NCBI RefSeq assembly: GCF_001310085.1
Contig: NZ_CP012643.1
Span: 3,393,501-3,457,500, forward strand
Reading direction: 5' to 3'
DNA length: 64,000 nucleotides
Source of the DNA: Rufibacter tibetensis
GTDB lineage: Bacteria > Bacteroidota > Bacteroidia > Cytophagales > Hymenobacteraceae
Below, one piece after another: positions 28,905 through 36,242 of this stretch (its first letter is position 1; each line of letters begins with the position of its first letter). The notes beneath the pieces are model-generated. The model made no database searches, was not told the origin of the DNA, and saw only the letters and a list, made by a program, of their open reading frames with translations. A program made the translations under genes and the position numbers.

Positions 28905-29026
28905 TTAAGGTAAATCAATGGTTTCGTCAATAGGAACCTCCTTTCTTTTAGTTCTTAGTTTCCCATCTGCAAGGCGGATCTCATCCCAAATTGAAATAGG
29001 TGTTCCCATAATGGGAACAAAAATCG
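28905..29026 (-). pseudogene. Possible C-terminal remnant of a lost gene
   Basis: On the minus strand about 40 codons are open between a TAG and a TAA at 28905-28907. They encode a protein-like tail including PISIWDEIRLADGKLRTKRK and ending PIDETIDLP. Base composition is less AT-rich than the flanks. There is no start codon context or N-terminal part. The family is not recognised, and chance openness is possible. Confidence 0.25.
29002..29018. promoter_or_regulatory. 17-bp palindrome, candidate operator
   Basis: GTTCCCAT-A-ATGGGAAC is a perfect inverted repeat with a single central base, about 100 bp before the response-regulator start. The size and symmetry fit a dimeric regulator site, but it lies inside the putative gene remnant, so it may be a coincidence. 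Confidence 0.35.
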
Positions 29027-29079
29027 CCTAGAATCCACCATTTTATACTCTTAAAGTAATAATTGATATATTTTTCAGA

Positions 29080-29096
29080 TTGGCATGGTAATTTCA
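29080..29096 (+). promoter_or_regulatory. Weak sigma-54-like (-24/-12) promoter candidate
   Basis: TTGGCATG-N4-TTTCA resembles the sigma-54 consensus TGGCACG-N4-TTGCA with correct spacing, 22 bp before the ATG of the response regulator. The nearly invariant GC of the -12 element reads TC, so the match is imperfect. The nearby sigma-54 activator gene makes it worth testing. Confidence 0.25.
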
Positions 29097-29118
29097 TAGT
29101 AATTATAAAAATAATAAA

Positions 29119-29499
29119 ATGAAGCAGTGTATATTAATCGTCGATGATGAACCTACTATAGGGCTGATTTTAGAGCATTACTTCTCTAAGTCTTACCATG
29201 TAGTAGTTAAGTCTAATGGTAAAGAAGCAATGAACTGGCTGGAAGAAGGCCATCACATTGATGCTATTGTTGCTGATTTCGAAATGCCATTCATGAATGG
29301 CTTAGACTTTATCGTGCAACTACGGGCAAGTACTTTGTTTAAAGACATCCCATTGATCATGTTGTCAGGGAAAGAGGAATCCAGAAATAAGATCCTCTGC
29401 CTTAAAAGCGGTGCCGATGACTATATGATTAAGCCTTTCAACCCAGAAGAGTTGGAAATAAGAATCAAGAATGTTCTTAGACGAGTAAAAATATCCTAA
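29119..29499 (+). CDS. Single-domain response regulator (CheY-like)
   Basis: A 126-residue stand-alone receiver domain. It has the acidic pair Asp9-Asp10 (LIVDDEP), phospho-acceptor Asp53 (AIVADFEMPFMNG), the conserved Ser of MLSGKEES and Lys of DYMIKPFNPEEL. There is no output domain. The sugar-transferase gene follows after 11 bp, so the two are cotranscribed. It probably links the upstream kinase/Hpt proteins to polysaccharide synthesis by protein contact. Similar single-domain regulators are common near such loci; the partner is inferred. Confidence 0.92.
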   Translation: MKQCILIVDDEPTIGLILEHYFSKSYHVVVKSNGKEAMNWLEEGHHIDAIVADFEMPFMNGLDFIVQLRASTLFKDIPLIMLSGKEESRNKILCLKSGADDYMIKPFNPEELEIRIKNVLRRVKIS

Positions 29500-29510
29500 A
29501 GTTTGCCAAC

Positions 29511-30671
29511 ATGAAGGTTGTTTATCTTTCACCAGATTTTCAGGAGGCAGCGGAATTCGAGAAGGAGTTCGGCCAAAGTTTTGAGGTAAAGCATTTTGAC
29601 AACCCTAAACTGTTTCTTAATTCATTAGAAAACGGCGATAGATACGATGTTATCATTGATGCTTCTTCGCCAGGCTCTCCTTTAGGAATTAACTTAATAA
29701 GAACCATCAAGAACAAGTTTACAGCGACCATCCCTGTCATTTGGATAGCTGATAGTTTGGTTCCGGCCACAGTGCAGAGGATGCTTATGGCTGCGGGTGT
29801 TTCTGATATCTTTTATCAAAAATATGATAAGGAGAAGTTAAGCACCAGAATCAATTACTTAGCAAGAATCAGTAAAATGGACATGCACCCCAGAGCAAAC
29901 AGTGCCTTCGCATACAAATATCCTTTAGGTAAAAGAATATTTGACATTGTGGTAGCTTCTACGGCTCTGTTGTTCCTTTCGCCCATATTGCTGGTGATTA
30001 CCCTGCTTATCAAACTTGAGTCTAAAGGTCCCGCTTTCTACTACTCATATAGAGTAGGCACTGGTTTCAAAATCTTCAAATTCTGGAAGTTCAGGTCTAT
30101 GCGACAGGATGCAGACCAACTTCTTGACTCCATAAAGGCCTTTAACCAGTATCAGACCCCAGCCAAGGAACAAGTTGAGGAGGGTTATTCGCTCTGCAAA
30201 ACCTGTGCAGAAGGTGGGGTGGAGTGTTCAAATAAATTGATTAATGAACAAGGGCAGTTGATCTGTGAGCAACAATACATTGAATCTAAGAAAACCAAGT
30301 CTGGTGCTGCTTTCATAAAAATTGCGAATGATCCCAGGATTACTCGGTTAGGGATGTTTCTCCGCAACACCAGTATTGATGAGTTGCCACAGCTATACAA
30401 TGTGCTCAGAGGAGATATGTCTATTGTAGGAAACAGGCCTCTGCCTATCTACGAAGCTGAAAAAATCACTACTGACGAATATGCTGCGCGCTTTATAGCC
30501 CCGGCTGGAATCACTGGCTTATGGCAGGTAAGTAAGCGTGGAAAAGGGAATATGTCAGAGGCTGAACGGAAAGCTTTGGATATTGAATACGCCCAGAAGT
30601 TTTCCTTTAGAAAAGACCTTTACATCCTTCTCAAAACTGTACCTGCCATGTTCCAAAAAGAAAATGTTTAA
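29511..30671 (+). CDS. Initiating sugar-1-phosphate transferase with receiver-like N-terminus
   Basis: This 386-residue enzyme should transfer a sugar phosphate to undecaprenyl phosphate, the first step of exopolysaccharide repeat assembly. Residues 1-120 look like a degenerate receiver: the acidic pair is replaced (VVYLSPD) but an Asp in the phospho-acceptor position remains (Asp50, YDVIIDASSPGSPLG). The bacterial sugar-transferase domain begins near 142 (KRIFDIVVASTALLFLSPIL, one hydrophobic hairpin) and includes KFWKFRSM, LGMFLRNTSIDELPQLYNVL and GDMSIVGNRPLP. An insert of about 70 residues carries four cysteines (229, 232, 239, 252) in a CxxC-x6-C-x12-C pattern. It lacks the N-terminal membrane part of WcaJ-type enzymes, so it is closer to the short PssY/PglC-like class. 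Confidence 0.9.
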   Translation: MKVVYLSPDFQEAAEFEKEFGQSFEVKHFDNPKLFLNSLENGDRYDVIIDASSPGSPLGINLIRTIKNKFTATIPVIWIADSLVPATVQRMLMAAGVSDIFYQKYDKEKLSTRINYLARISKMDMHPRANSAFAYKYPLGKRIFDIVVASTALLFLSPILLVITLLIKLESKGPAFYYSYRVGTGFKIFKFWKFRSMRQDADQLLDSIKAFNQYQTPAKEQVEEGYSLCKTCAEGGVECSNKLINEQGQLICEQQYIESKKTKSGAAFIKIANDPRITRLGMFLRNTSIDELPQLYNVLRGDMSIVGNRPLPIYEAEKITTDEYAARFIAPAGITGLWQVSKRGKGNMSEAERKALDIEYAQKFSFRKDLYILLKTVPAMFQKENV

Positions 30672-30674
30672 CAA

Positions 30675-31427
30675 ATGCTGAATATGAAAAAACTTTCACT
30701 TGCAATTCTCCTGGCCCTGAGCGGTCTCATGGCCGTTGCCCAGACAGATCCCAAGCAGGGAGGCGAATGGGAGAAAAAATTGTTCAATTCTGAATATGCC
30801 CTCCCAATCCTGATTGAAGCTGCTATTGGGAATGCTGCAGAATTAGAGAACGCTGATGCAGCGAAATTGATGGCGCAGGAAGAACGCAAAATTATTCGCA
30901 AAAACTTCTACAGCAACTTTGCCTTGAACTCGGCTTACCAATATGGTACCTGGGAGCAGTTTGGGATAGCGGGTGAGCCAGTTAATTCTTTCAATGCTTT
31001 TGACTCTCCTCTGCAGGCAAGATACACCATGGGTTTCACCATGGCCCTGCCTCTAGGACAACTGCTTAGCCGCCATAACCTGATCAAAAAGCAGGATTTA
31101 GCAATTGCTCAGGTAGAAGGAACCAGAAAATTAGCTGAAAGACAAGTAAGACAACAAGTGATCACTTTGTACCAGAACATGGTTTTGGCAAAATCACAAC
31201 TTGAACTTCAGCAGCAAGCCTACCAGTCGGCAGTGGTAACGAATAAACTAGCCGAGAAGCAGTTTAAAAGTGGTGATATTCTTATTGACGCTATGTCTAC
31301 TGTGCAACAAGCTCATACCAGCACAGCAGCTGCGCTTCGCACCGCGAAGATAAATTATGAAACCACTCTTATGATGATGGAAGAGCGAATTGGAATGAGA
31401 CTAATTGACTTAATAAAAAGCAAATGA
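30675..31427 (+). CDS. Short TolC-like outer-membrane protein of the polysaccharide locus
   Basis: A 250-residue exported protein with a signal peptide ending LMAVAQ. An alternative start at 30684 (MKKLSLAIL) is equally good. The mature part is alpha-helical with TolC-type heptads (AERQVRQQVITLYQNMVLAK, LAEKQFKSGDILIDAM). A central segment probably forms beta strands (YTMGFTMALPLGQ). It has about half the length of usual TolC proteins, matching a single structural repeat, so it would need more copies per trimer or a different architecture. Its last bases overlap the next gene by 4 bp (ATGA), indicating translational coupling to the Wzz/Wzc-like protein. It may replace a Wza-type channel. Confidence 0.75.
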   Translation: MLNMKKLSLAILLALSGLMAVAQTDPKQGGEWEKKLFNSEYALPILIEAAIGNAAELENADAAKLMAQEERKIIRKNFYSNFALNSAYQYGTWEQFGIAGEPVNSFNAFDSPLQARYTMGFTMALPLGQLLSRHNLIKKQDLAIAQVEGTRKLAERQVRQQVITLYQNMVLAKSQLELQQQAYQSAVVTNKLAEKQFKSGDILIDAMSTVQQAHTSTAAALRTAKINYETTLMMMEERIGMRLIDLIKSK

Positions 31428-33625
31428 AACTAACGGAAATCTTTAAAATCATCAGACGTAATTGGTTTATGCTGGTGGCAGTAACATCTGTAACAGCAGC
31501 ATCAATCTATTTCTTCGTGAAGGATGAAGATGATGAATATACCTCCTATACTACTATTTATACTGGTATAGCAACAGGTTACGATCTGAACAGCGTTTCA
31601 GCTAACAATAGCCAGCACAAAGCAGCGAACAATGCCTTTGCGAACTTAATCTCTATTATTGATTCTAGAGATATCAGACAGCAGTTAGGCTTCCGGTTAT
31701 TGGCTTCCCACTTGATGCTAAAAGCCCATGATCCTAATGTGTTGAAACTGAGCTCTTATGAGAAGTTGCAGGAGGCAGTGCCTGCTTCCCTTAAAAGCAA
31801 ATTAGTAGGTGCTACGGTTGAAGAAACAGCAGATAACATTGCTAAATTCTACAACGCAAGCAAGAGCAACGTAATCCGGGACATCATCTATTCAGATGAC
31901 TTTGACTACTCTGGAGCTGCTTCATCTTCTGAAGATGCCAAATCGGCGATTGAAGCATCAAGAATTACTGATAGTGATCTCTTACAGATTTCTTTTACCT
32001 CTAGTGACCCTGCTCTTTGTAAGAATGCTCTGGAGATTTTAACCCAGTTGTTTATTGAAAAGCACAGGAAACTGCATACTGCTCAATCTGAGTCTGTTGT
32101 AGGACACTTTAGCGCAGCAACTGAAAAGTCTTTGGAGAAGTTAAGGGTAGCAGAAGCAAATCTGCTTGAATTCCAGAAAGCCCATGGCATTGTTGATTAC
32201 AACTCTCAGGTGGAGAATACTTCTGCAGAGAAGAACGCTTTGCTTGGGAAGTACAACGATCTGGAAACGGAGTATGCTGGTGCTCTTGCTACTTTACGCT
32301 CTTTAGAGCAAAGCATGAAATCAAGAGGTGTGCCTAACCTGTACAGCCAAGAAGTTTTAAGATTGAAAAACAGACTTTCTGCTGTTCAGACCCAAATTGC
32401 TGAACTTGAACTACTGAACAGAGGCAATAACAATGGTGCTCAGGCTAGTAGAATGGCCGCCCTAAGAAAAGAAGAGGAGTCTCTTGAAACAAGAATGTTG
32501 AATTCAGTAGATAAGCATCATGCCAATACTCGCTCTAAAGAAGGCGTACCTATGGGTTCTGTGCTTACTGACTGGGTTAGAGCTACTTTCCTGGTAGAAG
32601 AATTGAGAAGTAAGTTAAGCTTAGTGAATAAGCAAAAAGGGGAGTATGCCCAGACTTATAACAAGCTTGTTCCTTTGGGTGGAGAAAACAAAAGGTTAAT
32701 CAGAGAGGTAGATCTTGCTGAAAAAGAATACCTGGCTCAGTTAGAAGGGTTCAACCAAAGTAAGTTAAACCAGCAAAATGTGGAACTTACGTCGCAACTA
32801 AAGGTGGTTGATCCTCCTTACCAGCCAAGCAACCCGGCCATTCTTACTCGCTTGCTGCTTATCCTTTTCGGTGCAATTAGTGTGTTCCTTGTAACTCTGG
32901 GGGTTCTGATTGCCAAGGCTCTGCTAGACCAATCTATCCGTAAGCCTTCAGTGGCAGTAAGAAAAATGCACTACCCAGTTTTCGGGATTTTGCCTGCAAG
33001 TGATACCACAAGCTCTAAGCAATTGCTGTTGGCTCAAAGTGCAGAAGACCACCTGGCTCGCCAGCTTATTCTTAAGATGAGAAACAAAGAAGGAAATGGT
33101 CCTTTTGTAGTGGGTGTATTAAGCAGCATGGCAGGTGAAGGCAAAACAGAACTTTGCAATGCCTTGGCCAGCAACCTGACCTCTATGGGAATTGAGACCC
33201 AGGTCCTTTTCCCGGAAAGCCACAAAGGCAAAATCAATCCGTTCACCAACAGCAGCTTCTATGCTCCGCTTCAAGGTGTTTTGACAGATGCCTCAGTAGT
33301 TGACCTGGCTGGATTGGATTACATGAACAATGCTGTTGTGCTGGTAGAATTCCCTGCCGTGCTAGAGGATACGTACCCAGTGTCACTGTTCAAGCACTTA
33401 GATCTGATTTTGTTGACTGTGAGAGCTAACCGCGTTTGGGAGCAAGCAGACAAAACTATTTTTGAAAGCATCCAGAAGGTTACTAACGCACCAATTGAAA
33501 CGGTACTTAGCTCCGTTAAGGCAGATGATGCAAAAGAAATGGTAGTGGTTCGTCCTGATAGTTACTTACAGGAGCAAAAAGTACTTCCATCTCCTAAAAG
33601 CTTACCTGCCCTGGAAACAGTTTAG
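31424..33625 (+). CDS. Wzz/Wzc-like polysaccharide co-polymerase with degenerate BY-kinase domain
   Basis: A 733-residue inner-membrane protein controlling polymer length or export. Membrane helices lie at about 14-31 and 480-505, enclosing a periplasmic domain with long coiled coils (about 215-450). The cytoplasmic C-terminal part is P-loop-like. Walker A (SSMAGEGKT, Lys574) is kept, but the Walker A' segment that normally reads like ILLDxDxR is replaced (TQVLFPES), and Walker B reads VVLVEFPAV. The C-terminal tyrosine cluster of BY-kinases is missing, with only one Tyr near the end. It probably binds nucleotide but is not a normal tyrosine autokinase. Confidence 0.88.
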   Translation: MKLTEIFKIIRRNWFMLVAVTSVTAASIYFFVKDEDDEYTSYTTIYTGIATGYDLNSVSANNSQHKAANNAFANLISIIDSRDIRQQLGFRLLASHLMLKAHDPNVLKLSSYEKLQEAVPASLKSKLVGATVEETADNIAKFYNASKSNVIRDIIYSDDFDYSGAASSSEDAKSAIEASRITDSDLLQISFTSSDPALCKNALEILTQLFIEKHRKLHTAQSESVVGHFSAATEKSLEKLRVAEANLLEFQKAHGIVDYNSQVENTSAEKNALLGKYNDLETEYAGALATLRSLEQSMKSRGVPNLYSQEVLRLKNRLSAVQTQIAELELLNRGNNNGAQASRMAALRKEEESLETRMLNSVDKHHANTRSKEGVPMGSVLTDWVRATFLVEELRSKLSLVNKQKGEYAQTYNKLVPLGGENKRLIREVDLAEKEYLAQLEGFNQSKLNQQNVELTSQLKVVDPPYQPSNPAILTRLLLILFGAISVFLVTLGVLIAKALLDQSIRKPSVAVRKMHYPVFGILPASDTTSSKQLLLAQSAEDHLARQLILKMRNKEGNGPFVVGVLSSMAGEGKTELCNALASNLTSMGIETQVLFPESHKGKINPFTNSSFYAPLQGVLTDASVVDLAGLDYMNNAVVLVEFPAVLEDTYPVSLFKHLDLILLTVRANRVWEQADKTIFESIQKVTNAPIETVLSSVKADDAKEMVVVRPDSYLQEQKVLPSPKSLPALETV

Positions 33626-33667
33626 TTACTGTTCATGGACTAAAGTCTGGAGCACTTTCATGATTGG

Positions 33668-33720
33668 ACTCTTCTTTTCACTTCCACGAATCCATTTTGT
33701 TTAGGAAGTAAAAGAAGAGT
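33668..33720 (+). terminator. Long hairpin inside the polysaccharide operon
   Basis: A 17-bp stem with one bulged base (left arm 33668-33685, beginning ACTCTTCTTTT; right arm 33704-33720) has an 18-base loop. It lies in the 143-bp gap between the co-polymerase and the ligase. No T-run follows, so attenuation or mRNA processing is as likely as full termination. Confidence 0.5.
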
Positions 33721-33768
33721 TCAATTCAACCAATTCGGTTACTAATAAAAGCACAAAGAGATATCTCC

Positions 33769-35214
33769 ATGGAGCAGATTGCAACCTCTTCTAATAAAAG
33801 ATTACTATCAAACTTTACAATACCCTTGTTGGTTATTGCAGCCATTGGAATTGGCTGGGTAACAGCTGAGGTTGGTTTTCTGCTGCCAGGCATTTTGCTG
33901 GTGGCTTTGCTGGTCATTCCATTGGTGTATGCAATATTTAGAGAGCCTAAAGTTGGTATCATCTCCTTCGTTGTCTATTGCTTTATTTATAACCTGTTTT
34001 CAAGAGAAATTGGTCATTTCCAGTACTTGTATGTAATTGATGGGTTGCTGGTACTCACCTGGCTGGCTGTTATCTTCCATACTTCAAAACATTACGACTG
34101 GTCTTACTTACGGAATGAAATCTTCATTTTGGGATCTATTTGGATGTTGATAAACTTCCTTGAGCTATTCAACCCTGCTGGAGCTAGTGTGCTGGGTTGG
34201 ATGGTAGATGCACGATACCAATTTATGTGGATCCTGATTGTTCCGCTTTGTCTGGTCATCTTCAATACTAACAAGAACCTAAACACCTTTCTGTTTCTAA
34301 TTATTGGAATGTCTCTTCTGGCAACCATCAATGGGCTAAAACAAAACTTTATTGGTTTATTTCCTGGGGAAAAGGAGTGGTTGTATTCTTATGGATATTT
34401 GACCCACCTTATCTGGGGTGATGTTCGGATATTTTCTTTCTATTCAGATGCCAGCCAGTTTGGTGCCTCTCAGGCCCAATTGTTTGTGATTGCTTTTACA
34501 TTGGCCTTAGGACCCTTCAAGAAGTGGAAAAGAATAATGTGCGGTATTGCTGCTCTTTTCTTCCTATACGGTGAATCCATGTCCGGAACACGGGGGGCTT
34601 TGTTTACCTTATTTGTTGGACTAGCCGTAGTATTAGTAGTTAACAAGAACCTTAAAGTGATAACCGTTGCTTTATTCATAGGTGTGTTAGGATTCTGTTT
34701 TCTAAAATTCACTTATATAGGAGAGAGCCATTTTGAAATTAGAAGGATGCGCTCTGCTCTTAACTCTAATGACCAATCCTTCAATGTCCGTCTTGAAAAC
34801 CAAATGAAAATTCAGGAGTACCTGAAGGCGCGCCCACTTGGAGGTGGTGTAGGCTCTATTGGGTATGCAGCTGAGAAATATAACCCAAATGGCTACTTGA
34901 CACCTATTCCACCTGACAGTTACTGGGTAAAGGTTTGGGCTGAGTACGGTATTGTGGGCTTTGTGATATGGATCAGTATGATGATGTATATCATTGGGAA
35001 AAGCTGCGGAATTGTCTGGAATACCCAAGACAAGGGGCTCAGGTTCAAACTCACCGCCTTGGTGGCAGGATTTACCGGGATCATTATTGCCAGTTATGGT
35101 AATGAGGTAATGAACATGATGCCTTCATCAATGATTGTTTACATTTCATTTGCCTTCGTTTTTCTTGGCCCCAAGCTAGATAAAGAAGCGCAACAACTGA
35201 ACGCTCATGCCTAG
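33769..35214 (+). CDS. O-antigen ligase / Wzy-type polymerase family membrane protein
   Basis: A 481-residue integral membrane protein with about 11-12 hydrophobic helices and a larger periplasmic loop around residues 310-400. The Wzy/WaaL superfamily pattern is visible in GESMSGTRGALFTLFVGLA and in the loop segment ARPLGGGVGSIGY. It should polymerise or ligate lipid-linked repeat units in the periplasm. It is the only polymerase candidate in the locus, so polymerase is the more likely role. The stop overlaps the next glycosyltransferase by 8 bp, so the two are coupled. Confidence 0.85.
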   Translation: MEQIATSSNKRLLSNFTIPLLVIAAIGIGWVTAEVGFLLPGILLVALLVIPLVYAIFREPKVGIISFVVYCFIYNLFSREIGHFQYLYVIDGLLVLTWLAVIFHTSKHYDWSYLRNEIFILGSIWMLINFLELFNPAGASVLGWMVDARYQFMWILIVPLCLVIFNTNKNLNTFLFLIIGMSLLATINGLKQNFIGLFPGEKEWLYSYGYLTHLIWGDVRIFSFYSDASQFGASQAQLFVIAFTLALGPFKKWKRIMCGIAALFFLYGESMSGTRGALFTLFVGLAVVLVVNKNLKVITVALFIGVLGFCFLKFTYIGESHFEIRRMRSALNSNDQSFNVRLENQMKIQEYLKARPLGGGVGSIGYAAEKYNPNGYLTPIPPDSYWVKVWAEYGIVGFVIWISMMMYIIGKSCGIVWNTQDKGLRFKLTALVAGFTGIIIASYGNEVMNMMPSSMIVYISFAFVFLGPKLDKEAQQLNAHA

Positions 35215-36160
35215 TAGTCCACTTGTTTCTATTATCTCAGTAAACTATAACCAAGCTACTGTGACCTGTGAGATGGTGGCTTCCTTGAAAAAGGTGAGTT
35301 ATCCAAATATTGAGATAATAGTAGTTGATAACGCTTCTCCCTCAGATGATCCTACCTTGATTACTGATCTGTACCCAGAGGTAAAACTCATCAGGTCTGA
35401 AGTAAACCTGGGATTTGCCGGAGGAAACAACCTGGGGATAGCTCAGGCAGCCGGAGAATACCTCCTTTTCCTGAACAATGACACTGAGGTGGAGCCTGAT
35501 TTTCTGGAGCCATTGGTCAACCTGTTCCAGAAAGACAGTAAAGCAGGTATAGCCTCTCCCAAGATTATCTATTATGGAACCAAGGGATTAATTCAATACG
35601 CAGGTTCTAAAGGAATTAATTCTTGGACGGGGCGTAGTGTCACTATTGGGCAGCTGGAAACTGATAAAGGGCAGTACAATACCTCAGCTCCTACTATTCT
35701 GGCAGACGGTGCCGCAATGATGGTGCCCATGAAAGTAGTCAAGAAAGTGGGTTTAATGCCAGAACTGTACTTCCTGTATTATGAGGAGCTAGACTGGTGC
35801 GAGATGATTAAAAGAGCTGGTTACTCCTGTCATTATGTAGGCGAGTCAACCATCTACCACAAGGAGTCAGTTTCAGTAGGGAAGGCATCTGTCCTGAAAA
35901 CCTATTACATGAACAGAAACAGGCTTCTTTTCATAAGAAGAAACATTACCGGAGGAGCATTATGGACAAGTATCCTGATTTTCCTTCTGGCGGCCATACC
36001 TAAGAAGGTGCTGGAGTTCGGCTTGAGGCTGGAAGGAAAGCATTTGAAAGCATTAGCGCGTGGCTTATGGTGGAATCTTACCCATTACAAGATTCACGAA
36101 ACAAGTTACCCTGGCTTAACCGTCAAAAACAAAACAGAAGGCTTAGGTCTTCCCGCTTAA
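35207..36160 (+). CDS. GT2 glycosyltransferase, rhamnosyltransferase-like
   Basis: A 317-residue GT-A enzyme of the WbbL-like group. It contains SIISVNYNQA at the N-terminus, nucleotide-binding Asp in IIVVDNAS, the group motif NLGFAGGNN and the metal-binding LFLNNDTEVEPDFLEPL. The catalytic-region motif is LYFLYYEELDWCEMIKRAGY. A C-terminal amphipathic or hydrophobic stretch (TSILIFLLAAIPKKVL) may bind the membrane. It should add one sugar, often deoxysugar, to the lipid-linked repeat. It overlaps the polymerase gene. Confidence 0.9.
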   Translation: MPSSPLVSIISVNYNQATVTCEMVASLKKVSYPNIEIIVVDNASPSDDPTLITDLYPEVKLIRSEVNLGFAGGNNLGIAQAAGEYLLFLNNDTEVEPDFLEPLVNLFQKDSKAGIASPKIIYYGTKGLIQYAGSKGINSWTGRSVTIGQLETDKGQYNTSAPTILADGAAMMVPMKVVKKVGLMPELYFLYYEELDWCEMIKRAGYSCHYVGESTIYHKESVSVGKASVLKTYYMNRNRLLFIRRNITGGALWTSILIFLLAAIPKKVLEFGLRLEGKHLKALARGLWWNLTHYKIHETSYPGLTVKNKTEGLGLPA

Positions 36161-36242
36161 CAGAATAGATTAGACAGATTGCTAGAACCTAATTCGCTGT
36201 TTAGACACTAATATTTACAAAAGTAAGGAGTTGAATACATTT

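Larger units (their letters stand above)
28603..29118. other. Intergenic region upstream of the exopolysaccharide locus
   Basis: About 516 bp of mostly AT-rich sequence. It contains a less AT-rich minus-strand open stretch that looks like a gene remnant (28905-29026), a 17-bp palindrome (29002-29018) and a weak sigma-54-like promoter (29080-29096). It probably holds the promoter of the response regulator and the polysaccharide operon. Confidence 0.5.
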
